Positions 10,191 through 21,861 of a stretch of DNA of 64,000 bases are shown here, piece by piece (the stretch's first letter is position 1; every line of letters starts with the position of its first letter). Origin of the DNA: Trematomus loennbergii (taxonomy: Eukaryota; Chordata; Actinopteri; Perciformes; Nototheniidae); NCBI GenBank assembly GCA_012861695.1, contig JAAOOA010000280.1, forward strand, positions 171,501-235,500, written 5' to 3'. Below the pieces are notes generated by a model. That model was not told the origin of the DNA. It did no database searches and saw only the letters and a program-made list of their open reading frames with translations. The position numbers and the translations under genes are program-made.

Positions 10191-11561
10191 CAAAGGATGA
10201 TGGGAGTCTGTCTTCTTGACTAGTATTATGGCCAGGGCTCTCGTCTAACTTTTTCACCATCCTCCCGGAACCGTCCCGAAATACCATCTACGCCGTCCCG
10301 AAATTAATGTGGACCGTCCCGAATGTAAAATATTTGTTTTTCTACATTATCATTAGTTAAAATCATTCAAAGTTACCTTTAACATAAATAAAACATCATA
10401 CAAATCATTAGATGATCATTCGTCAACCTTTTTATTTGAGTAAATCAGTCAAACACATAAACAAAGGCCAAATATATTTACAAAAAACACACAAGCGAGA
10501 AAGTTACTCTAATATTGAATCCAATCAAGTCCCATCCGATTAACAAAAAAATCCAACACTCTGTCCTGAAGACAGAAGACAGAACCCAGAGTAACCAGGA
10601 TGACAGTCTGTAACACAGTCAGGAGACCTTACAAACTGCCCGCCCCCTCGCACACAGACGGGAGAGAGAGCTCTCTCGTCTGGATTGGAAAGATCGAAAA
10701 TAAGATTGAAAATCAGGGTGTGTACGGGTGCTGGAAATCCTTGAAAATGCTTGAAATTGTACGAGGTGTTTTCAAGGTTTGAAAAGTGCTTGCATTTTGG
10801 GAATGGTGCTTGAATTTGGGATAAAGTGCTTGAAATTGTAAATGCTTTATTTCGATTTTTAGATTAAAAGAAAATAAAGAAGTTGGAGCGCGCTTAATTG
10901 CTTCGCTTTTACATAAAACAGCTCCGCTCCGGCCTTCCGGTGCGGAGACCTGCGCGTGACCTGCAAGTGTTTGTTTTACGTGTGACCTGGGCATTCTGAT
11001 GAGAGTGATAGATGACAGTATGCCAGGAGGCAACGAGCGTTGGCTAGCAGAACACAAATACAAGCCATGGCTAAGACGAGGGTCAAGCCCACGAGTAGCC
11101 TTCTGCAAAGTTTGCAAAAAATAACGATGGGAGAGTCTGCGCTGATGGGCCACATGAAAGGTACGCCGTAGTAGAGCATTTTAGATTAGGCTAACGTGCA
11201 TGTTACGTTTGTTTAAGCTAACGTTAGCAAGCTGAATAGCGAACTCGATGAGGGATAATAATAATAATTGCAGGGGACAAACAGTTACAGAGTTACAGTC
11301 GCCATCCTGTGGTGTTCAGAGGGTGAAGCAATCACTGTTGTAATTCAACCCAGTCTCACGGCATTTCGTGTTTTAGTCACGAAATATAATCTATTGATTC
11401 GACACAGAGCAATTTTAAAAGCAATGTATTTCTACTGGTAGTATGTTTCGTGCCTAAACCAAATGTGACTTGCTCTATCGAAATCAGTCACATTGACCCG
11501 AACTTCCCGAAGACACATTTTCGTTTGTATTACTGGTCTGGGGAAGCTCGCGAGTGTGTGT

Positions 11562-12340
11562 TGAAGTAAACAGATATGGTTCTAAATTGTATTTTAGTGA
11601 ACATGTATTGTTTGAACTGTTTTAAGTAATCACATATATAGATATTGCATTCTCACTTACAACTCACTGACCCAGAGATCCTGTTACACACATATACACC
11701 TCCTTCCACTAGCACACACACACATATTCTTTTCAAGGTTCTTTCTGGGCATCATTATATCTGTGCACAATGTTTAATTGTCTGAGAAGGAATAGTTTAT
11801 GTGAAATATTCCATGGGAAAGTAAGGGAATGGATATCGGGGCAGAGATAAGATTGACTTTGCCCCTGTTGAACTTCAGAATCTCACGTTCTGGTCAGAAC
11901 TCTGATTCGCTATATTGGACCCGACCAGAAGTGAATCCAACCAGTAGAAACACCTGGGGGAGTGAGCAGCTCACACAGCTCCTCCCCACGGACTCTCTGA
12001 TTCGCTTCAGAGTAAAATGGGAAGGAAGAAGTCAACTCATCTCCGCCCCAAAATATGAATATGAATACTGTTGTTTTTGTATGTAAAATGCTTCTTGTTT
12101 GCTGACTCGCTGGTCTCGATACCTGTATCCGCATCGCATCACAAACCTGAAGTCCGGAGTACTCTGTAAAACTTGTATACGTGTTTTGTTTCCTACCAGT
12201 AAACTCAGATAATTGTTATAACTTTTAATTCCGGTGTTTTCAATTCCTTTCTTTATTAAATAGAGATCAGCCTCATCTAACGAACGGCGCGTAGCAGAGG
12301 GGGGGGCTCTCAGCCACCACCTAGGTGTTTTGCTCCAACA
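11562..12340. mobile_element. Solo LTR, copy 2
   Basis: It starts TGAAGTAAAC and ends GCTCCAACA, with a 4-bp duplication GTGT (11558-11561 and 12341-12344). It matches the copies at 6963 and 17092 along its length and is 779 bp, shorter than copy 1 by internal indels. It carries the same CTCCGCCCCAAAA block and ACTCTGTA region near the probable R/U5 boundary. No internal retroviral sequence remains. Confidence 0.87.
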
Positions 12341-12544
12341 GTGTGATTGTGTATTTGTATGTAGGCCTATTGTGTTTGTGTACCGGGGAAACACTCACAA
12401 GAAACACCGGCTGTTGTTATGCTTGTTCTGATGTTAAATTACTCCGTTCTCCGCTTGTAATTATGCCGTTACAAGCTTCAAAGTTGTATTTATCCTCTGA
12501 ATTTTCTGAAACAAGTTTAATATTCTGAAAGCCAATACTTTGTT

Positions 12545-12660
12545 TATTTGAAAACAAACTGTCCCGGACCCTGTCGTGTTATCTATGATTACTATACGCC
12601 TTTACTTCATAATTTCAGCCGGAGGGAGGGGGAGCGGCGCTGCGGAAGAGCAGGGTGCGA
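12545..12660 (-). repeat. Fragment repeated in inverted orientation at 15330-15460
   Basis: The blocks GTGTTATCTATGATTACTAT and TAATTTCAGCCGGAGG here reappear as reverse complements at 15330-15460. The pieces are about 2.7 kb apart, one inside the nested hAT and the other outside it. Confidence 0.65.
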
Positions 12661-12996
12661 ATTGAGAGGTGCCTCTTCTTCCCTTTACAAGCTGTTATAA
12701 ATTATAAACTGAGGATTTGACCGCGTCGCTATGGTTGATACTTTTAGAAACAGGCTTTAATATAACATCTTGAAGTATTATACAAGTAAAACTACATTTA
12801 GCTTTAATCCAATGTAATTGTAGAATGAACACAGTCTTCCTTTGAAGATTTATAAGTCAGGTGTCTTGAGTAGTCAACATTACCTACAAATCATTGTACA
12901 CATTTGTAAATATTATTTTCCACTTGTTACAATTGTGAGTCTATTTGTATGCAGCTCTGCGTGATTTTGTGACTACAATTCAGGCTAATACGCTAC

Positions 12997-13561
12997 CAGA
13001 GGTGGAATAAGTACTCAGATGTTGTACTTGAGTAGAAGTACTCATATCTTGTACTTGAGTAGAAGTACTCAGATCTTGTACTAGAGTAAAAGTACAAGTA
13101 CTCAGATCTTGTACTAGAGTAAAAGTACAAGTACTCAGATCTTGTACTTGAGTAAAAGTACAAGTACTCAGATCTTGTACTCAAGTACCAGAGTGTAGGA
13201 ATACTCTGTTACAGTAAAAGTCCTGCATTCAAAATGTTCCTCAAGTAAAAGTAGAAAAGTATTATCATCAAAATATAGTGAAAGTAGCGACAGTAAAAGT
13301 AGTCATTGTGAAGATTGGTCCATTTCAGAATATATATGATATGTTTTATAATGATTGATCATTAAAGTGTTCTCAAAGCTGGTAAAGGTGCAGCTAGTTT
13401 GAATGACTTTGTATACTGCAGGGTAGCTTGTGGATTTACTCCAGGTGGAACTAAAGTCTGATTTAACACTTGATTAGATTTCACATCATTCATCCAGATC
13501 TGTGAAGTAACTAAAGGTATTAAATACATGTAGTGGAGGAAAAGTACACCATTTACCTCTG
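12997..13561. mobile_element. MITE-like hAT derivative with internal 30-bp repeats
   Basis: The ends CAGAGGTGGAATAAG and CACCATTTACCTCTG are partly inverted, beginning CAGAGGT as in many fish hAT MITEs. At 13010-13185, units containing AGTACTCAGATCTTGTACT repeat four to five times. I could not find a matching 8-bp target duplication, so the limits are tentative. The repeat gives a spurious minus-strand frame rich in Tyr and Ser. Confidence 0.55.
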
Positions 13562-14694
13562 ACTTATGTTTACTGCCAACCTAAAAGTACCTCAAAAATA
13601 GTAATCAATAATGTATTGAAAAGTTATTTGGCTGATTGTTTATATTGGCTCAGCCAGGTCTACGTACAGATGGGTCACTCATTTTGAAATATTAAACTTA
13701 GTTTTCTTTTCTTTAATTTTTCATCCTCATGTAGAATGCTATCACGAAACACATTTTGTTGTTTATACTTTATAGCATAAAGAACATCTGATTTAATGTG
13801 TGGTAGGGAAATAATCATTTGAGTAGAAGTATGTGTAATAAATTGTAATTTACAACAGCTGTAAGATACTTGAAAAGCTTGAAAATGCACCTTGAAAATG
13901 CTTGAAAAGTGCTTGAATTTGACTTTGGAAAAGGTGTAAGAACCCTGGAAAATACATCATAGACGCATTTTGTAGTCTTATTGCATATTATAAACGGAGT
14001 TGGCGAAACTAAAACTGCAATATAATGTTCATGTAGCAATAATACATATGACATATATGTTTTAAATGTCTCCAGTACCGATAAAAAGACCACTGTTGGT
14101 AGCCTACCACTGTCTTTAATAATTCCGGCCCGGGGCCCGTTTAATACCGGGGCTCGGTACCCATCCCTACATTGGGAGAGGCGCAGCATATTGCTAAGGA
14201 CTAAATGCGATGGAGAGTTCTCATCTCAGCTGCAATGACATGTCTGGAAACCCCCTCTAGGGTGCCCCATGCATAGCGCGCCGTCAAAAGCTGCTTCATA
14301 AGTTAAGTTTTGTTTCTCCGCACCGCTCCGGGGTTAAAAAAAATCGCGGCTGTGCAGCTACGTACTGTGTGTGCGTGTATTTCGCGGGTTGCTAAATGCT
14401 TTGTGTGTGTTTATGTTGACAAGGAGGTTTAATAACTGTGTGCTACACAAAACGTGCAGTCAGTTTCATTTTCATCGCCGTTCGTATAGAGTTAGCAGGG
14501 TATTTTTATTTTAATTCTCGTCCCAAATTCGTCCCAAAATTAATTTGTATCCTCCCCGACCCGATTTTTTTCGGCCCCGGGACGACGGGACGTCCTTAAG
14601 CTCGAGCCCTGATTATGGCGCCCTCTGCTGTTCAAACGAACAGCGCCCGACAGCCTATCCATTTTAAGAGTACGCTTACGACCTTCCTTTTTGA

Positions 14695-15160
14695 TAAAGC
14701 TTACAGATGAAGCGTCTTATTTTGGACAGTTTAAAATGTGAGGGTCGTGATCGGTTCGTGCACGTTCCGTGATGGCCGGCCGGCCCCCAGTCTGACTTGA
14801 TACCGCCCCCGTGATAAATACATTTAATTATTGTGAAGCCAGCTGCAATGGATCATTGATCCACCAGGGGGTGCAGTGGGGTTCCACACTGGAGTCATGT
14901 GAAATCAACTTCTTTGTTGTTAAGATCCATATGTCACGGATAGGATCATAGTCTGTGCTAAATAACACATGTAATCATTTACAAAACATCACCATGTTGT
15001 TATTTAACAAAATAATGTTGTTTAGTCGAAAAAAATGAACGAGCCGGCTCTTCCGATTTTTAATCCTAATTTAATCATCATCATTGATGTTTATGTTCGC
15101 CGAATTGACATGAAATCACTGACAAATATGAATATTCTGTATTCAACTTCATTGAAACGA
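14695..15160 (+). repeat. Dispersed repeat, copy 1 (partner at 54072-54620)
   Basis: It shares AGATGAAGCGTCTTATTT, TCTGACTTGATACCGCCCCC, GGATCATTGATCCACCAGGG and the TTAATCCTAATTTAATCATC region with 54072-54620 in the same orientation. A partial third copy of its middle (ATCCATATGTCACGGATAGG) is at 15780-15860. I cannot assign a class. Confidence 0.7.
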
Positions 15161-16667
15161 TCAGGATGGGTGTTATTTTTCCCCACAATGACCAAGTCGC
15201 TGCAAATGATCCCATGTATTACATGGCCACATTCTCAACAAAGTAACGTAACGAAACATTCTGTATTCCTTGCTTACTTTTTATTTAATGCTTTATAACA
15301 GCTGGAATAGTTCGTTTAGAACAGGCACCTCACTCGCAATCTGCTCCTCCGCAACGCCTACCTCCGGCTGAAATTATGAATGTACAGTAAGGCATAGTAA
15401 TCATAGATAACACGGCAGGGTCCGTTACAGTTTGTTTTCATCTGATTTCAAATATTTCAAATGTCTGAAGTTAATAAATACATTCTCAGTGTTCAAGTCA
15501 ATAATAGTCATATAAGAAAAGTACTGATCTAATAACAGAGATTTTATAAGGACTTTTCAATGTTCGACATCGCTCATGTGAAATACAGTAAACTGGATGT
15601 TGTGGTGCCGAGAGGCGGGGTATCAAAAGTACAAGCTAAACTTTTATTTAGCATCTGAACACACTTGTAAACAACGTGATGCCCGGGAAGCGAAGACCCG
15701 GCGGAAACAGCTGGTCTGGTTCACTAAAATGTCCGTGTACAGTATATCTGGTACTAATGTATAGCGGATCTTTGTTAAGATCCATATGTCACGGATAGGA
15801 TCATAGTCTGGATAGTCTGTGCTAAATAAGACATGTAATCATTTACAAAACATCACCATGTTGTTATGCGCATGTGCGAGATGTTATGCATGTGCGAGAT
15901 GGTCCGCCATGTTGCACAACTCAATTAAAAAAAGTGTGTTGGTGTATGATCACATTTGTATATGAAAATGTCAGAAGTTAATAAATACATTCTCAATGTT
16001 TAAGTCAATCACTGAAGATGCTTACGATATCATAAAATCTAAGTGTTAATGATTGTCAGTAGAGATGGGATGGCAGAAGGTGCTATATATATATATAATT
16101 CCAAAGCTGGTAAAGACCTTTCAAATTTAGCAATAATAGTCATATAAGAAAAGTACTGATTTGTTCTTGAATCAACTTTTTTATGGAAAATGTTTTATGT
16201 AATTTTATTTCATTTTAAATAAAATGAAAGACATTCACAGTTAATGTAATTAGATATACATTATTAATGCCATACATTTTTAAATGTAATTAGATATACA
16301 TTATTAATGCCATACATTTTTGCATAAATATTTATTCAGTATGATAGCTGTCTAACAGAAGTTAAATCCATTTCTCACTTATTCTGACAATGTACTTAAC
16401 CCCAAATAAAAGAACCCAATAAAAATAGTTGTTAAATAATAGTGAAGTCACGTTGTAATAACAATAACTCATCTCTCTCGTTTTTTTTTTTTTCTTTGTG
16501 TGCTTTGCCAAAAGCCACTGTGTCAAATGTCCTAGTTGGGTTGCCGTACGGAGTTGTGCAATATGGCGGACCATCTCGCACATGCGCAGTACCGATCGGG
16601 CAGGCGAACGGATCGGGTAGTGACAGCTGTCATAGTTCGTTTAGAAATCCTAGAAACACTTTATGAA
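15161..16667. other. Repeat-derived intergenic DNA
   Basis: No gene is visible. It contains the inverted partner (15330-15460) of 12545-12660, a partial copy of the 14695 repeat (15780-15860), and CGCACATGCGCAGT-like motifs near 16578. A segment at 16630-16667 (GTTCGTTTAGAAATCCTAG) resembles the outer end of the retroviral LTR at 37018-37066. Confidence 0.5.
16246..16325. repeat. 40-bp tandem duplication
   Basis: GTAATTAGATATACATTATT and the next 20 bases are present twice, back to back, starting at 16246 and 16286 and nearly unchanged. Confidence 0.85.
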
Positions 16668-16790
16668 CAGGGTTGGGAGGGTTACTTTGTAAATGTAATC
16701 AGTTACTGATTACTGAATACATGGCTCTGAAAGCATCCAAATACAGTTACAGTTACGTGTTTTAAAAAAGTAAAGAGGAAACAATTTGAT
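16668..16790. mobile_element. Single hAT terminus
   Basis: CAGGGTTGGGAGGGTTACTT followed by AATCAGTTACTGATTACTGA is the typical start of a fish hAT. No matching opposite end was found within the window, so it is probably an orphan end. Confidence 0.45.
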
Positions 16791-16849
16791 ATGTCTACCA
16801 TTTATTTTAGGAGTATTAATATTTTTTCAGATAGGATCATACATTTACA

Positions 16850-17087
16850 AAACATCACCATGTTTTTATTTAACAAATTAATCTACAATAAATCCTAATC
16901 TTATATTATAAAACATCACCATGCTTTTATTTAACTAAATAATCTACAATAAATCCTAATTTTATATTATAAAACATCACCATGTTTTTATTTAACAAAT
17001 TAATCTACAATAAATCCTAATCTTATATTATAAAACATCACCATGCTTTTATTTAACTAAATAATCTACAATAAATCCTAATCTTAT
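16850..17087. repeat. 61-bp tandem array, four copies
   Basis: AAACATCACCATG starts units at 16850, 16911, 16972 and 17033, each 61 bp, followed by TTTATTTAAC and CTACAATAAATCCTAAT. Units alternate between two variants (GTTTTTATTTAACAAAT and GCTTTTATTTAACTAAA), implying duplication of a two-unit block. Solo LTR copy 3 inserts at its end. Confidence 0.9.
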
Positions 17088-17091
17088 GGTC

Positions 17092-17906
17092 TGAAGGAAA
17101 GAGATATGATTCTAAACTGTATTGAAGTAAAGATGTATTATTTTGAATTGTATTTTAGTGAACATGTTTGAACTGTTTGAGTAATCACACTCCTGGGTCA
17201 TACACACACCCTGTCCCTTTTACCTCAACACACCAGATGCTGTTTTTAAGGTAGATTTGGGTCTCTTTTTATGGGGGCACTAAAGGTTTAATTGTTTGAA
17301 AAAGAAAAGTTTATGAGATAACTCCCCTGGAAAAGGTAGGGAGGGGAGATCGGGACGGAGATAAGAATTTACTTTTGACCTTAGGGGACTTTGGAATTTC
17401 AAGTCCTGGGGAGAACTATTGACCTCACCAGAAGCGAATCCAGCCAGCCAGGGCACTTGGGGGAGGTGGTCAGTTTAAACAGCCCCTCCCCAGGGGTTCT
17501 CTGATTCGCTTGGGAGAAAAATGGGAAGGAAGAGTTGTGCAATCTCCGCCCCAAAAATAGATAGAAATACTAATGTTTGTGTGTGTAAAAATGCTTTTTG
17601 GGTTTGGTGAGTGGTTGACTCCGTTAAACTGTGTCCGCATCGCATCATTGACAGAAGGCACTCTCTTCTCGTTCGATGGGTGGTTTGATCCCGATACATT
17701 TTAGCCGCATCGCATCACGAATCTAAAAAGCCCGGGGTACTCGAGTACTCTGTATAACTTGTATATGTGTTTGGTTTCCTACTAGAAGTAAACTCAGATA
17801 ATTTGTTATAACTTTGATTCCGGTGTTTTCAATTCCTTTCTTATTTTAATAGAGATTTCAGCCTCATCCAACGAACGGCGCGTAGCAGAGGTGTTCTATC
17901 CCAACA
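17092..17906. mobile_element. Solo LTR, copy 3
   Basis: It starts TGAAGGAAAG and ends CTATCCCAACA, with a 4-bp duplication GGTC (17088-17091 and 17907-17910). It shares the middle and 3' blocks of copies 1 and 2 (CCGCCCCAAAAATAGATA, then ACTCGAGTACTCTGTATAAC). Its right duplication abuts the large tyrosine-recombinase element, so it sits at or very near that element's left edge. Confidence 0.86.
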
Positions 17907-18148
17907 GGTCCTATATTGAACAAACTATGCCTATCTGCGGCCTATCCCTCTTAGGTGCCTTGCAAACAATGGACGTCCGCTCTCGGGAGCGTCGGAGTGG
18001 TGCGGTCACCCTAAGTGACAGACCTAAAGTATCCGGGATTCAGGCATCTTCCCTGGCTTGTACATTTTTGGAGATGCGCCCTGGAGATATCAGCCTATTT
18101 TTAACAACTTTTCCCAGCTTTTCAAACATTTATTACGGGGTTTTAGCC

Positions 18149-18255
18149 AGTCATTTTGCAAGAAATCATTTAACATTAACGGTCTCCTGAAAAAGCACAT
18201 ATTCTGTGCATTTTCAGGAGAGCGTCTATGTTAAATAATTTCGTGCAAAATGACT
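18149..18255. repeat. 107-bp palindrome, copy 1
   Basis: Outer arms start AGTCATTTTGCA and end TGCAAAATGACT. The inner stem pairs CTCCTGAAAA with TTTTCAGGAG and GCACA with TGTGC around a short TATTC loop. This copy has one change in each outer arm compared with copies 2 and 3. It lies in a module that repeats from 17946. Confidence 0.9.
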
Positions 18256-18419
18256 GTCTAAAACTCTCTTCCAGACATTTAAAAATACTTTCCCCGACCA
18301 TTTAAACATTATTTCTGGGTGGTAAAGTGCAGTTAAGCGGCCTGGAGGTATTATACTATTTCAAACAACTTTTCCCCGCCTTTCAAAGACTTATTCCTGG
18401 GTACAAGTGTTATCTTTCC

Positions 18420-19010
18420 CCCCCTGGGTGTGTGTGAGACAAGTGAAGTGAGTCAGCCTGCCAACAAGCAGCAGTGTGCTGTCATTTGAAACATGTTCCC
18501 CCACACTGTGACTATGCTGTAGCCACCTTTCGAGCACTCTTTCCTGGGTCAATGTGTCCTCTTTCTCCCCCCCCTGGGTGTGTGTGAGACAAGTGAAGTG
18601 AGTCAGCCTGCCAACAAGCAGCAGTGTGCTGTCATTTGAAACATGTTCCCCCACAGTTTAACACACTTTTACCTGTGTTTTGAGGACTCTTTCCTGGGTC
18701 AATGTGTCCTCTTTCTCCCCCCCCTGGGTGTGTGTGAGACAAGTGAAGTGAGTCAGCCTGCCAACAAGCAGCAGTGTGCTGTCATTTGAAACATGTTCCC
18801 CCACAGTTTAACACACTTTTACCTGTGTTTTGAGGACTCTTTCCTGGGTCAATGTGTCCTCTTTCCCCCCCCTGGGTGTGTGTGAGACAAGTGAAGTGAG
18901 TCAGCCTGCCAACAAGCAGCAGTGTGCTGTCATTTGAAACATGTTACCCCACAGTGTGACTATGCTGTAGCCACGTTTCGAGCACTCTTTCCTGGGTCGA
19001 AAAGACATGT
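18420..19010. repeat. 150-bp tandem array, four copies
   Basis: CCTGGGTGTGTGTGAGACAA recurs at 18423, 18573, 18723 and 18871, followed by AAGCAGCAGTGTGCTGTCAT. Further copies lie at 20590-21010 and 21505-21780. Frames that stay open across it are repeat artefacts. Confidence 0.9.
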
Positions 19011-19105
19011 GCTGTAACCTGGTTCTCTCCCAGTACTGGGTACTAGTTAATGCCACTATCACCACCACATTTAAACCAGATGAAGTGGTAGTTATCCGGG
19101 GTGTT

Positions 19106-20066
19106 GCAGAGTCATTTTCAGGCTCCTTCCACAATTGTCCCCCTAAAATGATTTTAAATCATTATTTTTGCATTTAAATGCATGTATTCTATCATTTATA
19201 TGGTTCCCCAACACAATGCACATAGTCTGGAGCTCACTGGGGTCCTGCATATCATTGAATCAGGCGTTTTAACACTTTTTCCCATGAAAATGATTTTTAA
19301 TCACTATCATGGGGCTATGAAAATAAAATTCCCGGTAATGCAGAGCACAAGTGCACCTTTTACTATTTAAATGTATTTGTATTATATATATTTGGGCTAG
19401 AAAGGGGACCTCTCTGGGTGATTTAGTCAGTTTATGGAGCTTTGCCCACAAATCCTGGATGATCCAGGCCAAATTTGGGTGCTCAGGCGGCCTGCCAGGC
19501 GTCCCCACCCGTGGAAAGCAAAAAAAAGTGAAGAAAACGCTTAATTATATCTTAAAACAGAGTCATTTTCAGGCTCCTCTCCACAATTGTCCCCCTAAAA
19601 TGATTTTAAATCATTATTTTTGCATTTAAATGCATTTATTCTATCATTTATATGGTTCCCCAACACAATGCACATAGTCTGGAGCTCACTGGGGTCCTGC
19701 ATATAATTTAATCAGGCGTTTTAACACTTTTTCCCATGAAAATGATTTTTAATCACTATCATGGGGCTATGAAAATAAAATTCCGGGTAATGCAGAGCAC
19801 AAGTGCACCTTTTACTATTTAAATGTATTTGTATTATATATATTTGGGCTAGGTAGGGGACCTCTCTGGGTGATTTAGTCAGTTTATGGATTTTTTCCCA
19901 CAAATCCTGGATGATCCAGGCCGAATTTGGGTGCTCATAGGCGGCCTGCCAGGCGCCCCCACCCGTGGAAAGCAAAAAAAAGTGAAGAAAACGCTTAATT
20001 ATATCTTAAAATAATCAAAAATGAAGTTTTGAAAAATTGTCAAATTTTTTCTAAGTGCCAACGGGA
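19106..20066. repeat. About 450-bp module, two tandem copies
   Basis: Copies begin with CAGAGTCATTTTCAGGCTCC at 19106 and 19558. They share ATGATTTTAAATCATTATTT, GGTTCCCCAACACAATGCAC and CACTTTTTCCCATGAAAATG. A third copy sits at 22351-22870. Together with the palindrome modules this gives an interspersed order rather than a simple array. Confidence 0.9.
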
Positions 20067-20111
20067 GTAGTGGCCAGGTGTTTGGCGCTTCGGGCCGATT
20101 TTTCCCCTTCT

Positions 20112-20560
20112 CCCTCTTAGGTGCCTTGCAAACAATGGACGTCCGCTCTCGGGAGCGTCGGAGTGGTGCGGTCACCCTAAGTGACAGACCTAAAGTATCC
20201 GGGATTCAGGCATCTTCCCTGGCTTGTACATTTTTGGTGATGCGCCCTGGAGGTATCAGCCTATTTTAAACAACTTTTCCCCGCTTTTCAAACATTTATT
20301 CCGGGGTTTTAGCCAGTCATTTTGCACGAAATCATTTAACATTAACGGTCTCCTGAAAAAGCACATATTCTGTGCATTTTCAGGAGAGCGTCTATGTTAA
20401 ATGATTTCGTGCAAAATGACTGTCTAAAACTCTCTTCCAGACATTTAAAAATACTTTCCCCGACCATTTAAACATTATTTCTGGCTTGTAAAGTGCAGTT
20501 ATGCGCCCTGGAGATATTATACTATTTCAAACAACTTTTCCCCGCATTTCGAACACTTAT
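20112..20560. repeat. Palindrome module, copy 2
   Basis: This is the same module as 17946-18400 and 21031-21480, beginning CCCTCTTAGGTGCCTTGCAA. It contains the 107-bp palindrome at 20315-20421. Here the two 28-base outer arms are perfectly complementary. The module start follows a TTTTTCCCCTTCTCC stretch that elsewhere (22911) is half of another hairpin. Confidence 0.88.
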
Positions 20561-20579
20561 TCCTGGGTACAAGTGTTAT

Positions 20580-21030
20580 CTTTCCCCCCCTGGGTGTGTG
20601 AGAGACAAGTGAAGTGAGTCAGCCTGCCAACAAGCAGCAGTGTGCTGTCATTTGAAACATGTTACCCCACACTGTGACTATGCTGTAGCCACCTTTCGAG
20701 CACTCTTTCCTGGGTCAATGTGTCCTCTTTCTCCCCCCTGGGTGTGTGTGAGACAAGTGAAGTGAGTCAGCCTGCCAACAAGCAGCAGTGTGCTGTCATT
20801 TAAAACATGTTCCCCCACAGTTTAACACACTTTTACCTGTGTTTGGAGGACTCTTTCCTGGGTCAATGTGTCCTCTTTCTCCCCCCTGGGTGTGTGTGAG
20901 AGACAAGTGAAGTGAGTCAGCCTGCCAACAAGCAGCAGTGTGCTGTCATTTGAAACATGTTACCCCACACTGTGACTATGCTGTAGCCACCTTTCGAGCA
21001 CTCTTTCCTGGGTCAATGTGTCCGCTTTCT
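20580..21030. repeat. Second 150-bp array block
   Basis: Three further copies of the GTGAGACAAGTGAAGTGAGT unit, alternating with CATGTTCCCCCACAGTTTAA or CATGTTACCCCACACTGTGA tails. It ends where palindrome module copy 3 begins. Confidence 0.88.
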
Positions 21031-21480
21031 CCCTCTTAGGTGCCTTACAAACAATGGACGTCCGCTCTCGGGAGCGTCGGAGTGGTGCGGTCACCCTAAG
21101 TGACAGACCTAAAGTATCCGGGATTCAGGCATCTTCCCTGGCTTGTACATTTTTGGTGATGCGCCCTAGAGGTATCAGCCTATTTTAAACAACTTTTCCC
21201 CGCTTTTCAAACATTTATTCCGGGGTTTTAGCCAGTCATTTTGCACGAAATCATTTAACATTAACGGTCTCCTGAAAAAGCACATATTCTGTGCATTTTC
21301 AGGAGAGCGTCTATGTTAAATGATTTCGTGCAAAATGACTGTCTAAAACTCTCTTCCAGACATTTAAAAATACTTTCCCCGACCATTTAAACATTATTTC
21401 TGGCTTGTAAAGTGCAGTTATGCGCCCTGGAGATATTATACTATTTCAAACAACTTTTCCCCGCATTTCGAACACTTATT
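21031..21480. repeat. Palindrome module, copy 3
   Basis: Nearly identical to copy 2, with the 107-bp palindrome at 21234-21340 and perfect 28-base outer arms. It is followed by two more 150-bp units (21500-21790). Confidence 0.88.
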
Positions 21481-21499
21481 CCTGGGTACAAGTGTCCTC

Positions 21500-21790
21500 T
21501 TTCTCCCCCCTGGGTGTGTGTGAGACAAGTGAAGTGAGTCAGCCTGCCAACAAGCAGCAGTGTGCTGTCATTTGAAACATGTTCCCCCACAGTTTAACAC
21601 ACTTTTACCTGTGTTTGGAGGACTCTTTCCTGGGTCAATGTGTCCGCTTTCTCCCCCCTGGGTGTGTGTGAGACAAGTGAAGTGAGTCAGCCTGCCAACA
21701 AGCAGCAGTGTGCTGTCATTTGAAACATGTTCCCCCACAGTTTAACACAGCTTTAGCCACGTTTCAAGCACTTACTGCTGGGTCAATGTG
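21500..21790. repeat. Third 150-bp array block
   Basis: Two more copies of the GTGAGACAAGTGAAGTGAGT unit with the CAGTTTAACACA tail, ending where the 115-bp array region begins. Confidence 0.85.
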
Positions 21791-21861
21791 TCCTCTTTCA
21801 CCTCTCTGGGTGATGTAGTCAGTTTATGGAGCTTAGCCCACAAATCCTGGATGATCCAGGC

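Larger units (their letters stand above)
10714..13947. mobile_element. Inner hAT-like element nested in the outer hAT
   Basis: It starts CAGGGTGTGTACGGGTGCTGG and ends AAGGTGTAAGAACCCTG. Both ends carry runs of CTTGAAAATGCTTGAAA, a signature I associate with a common fish hAT family. The flanks share GAAAAT (10708-10713 and 13948-13953), which is short of a full 8-bp duplication, so the exact ends may have mutated. It contains a solo LTR (11562-12340) and a MITE-like piece (12997-13561). No transposase is visible. Confidence 0.7.
10233..14611. mobile_element. Outer hAT element with 8-bp target duplication
   Basis: The ends are CAGGGCTCTCGTCTAAC and TAAGCTCGAGCCCTG, inverted. The flanking 8-bp duplication ATTATGGC is perfect (10225-10232 and 14612-14619). 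Subterminal CGTCCCGAAAT and CGTCCCAAAAT motifs mirror each other. Without its nested insertions the element is only about 1.1 kb and carries no transposase, so it was mobilised in trans. Confidence 0.88.

Noticed and set aside
12997..13561. An 8-bp target duplication for the MITE-like piece
   Set aside because: The flanks TACGCTAC and ACTTATGT do not match, so I kept the element but not a target-site claim.
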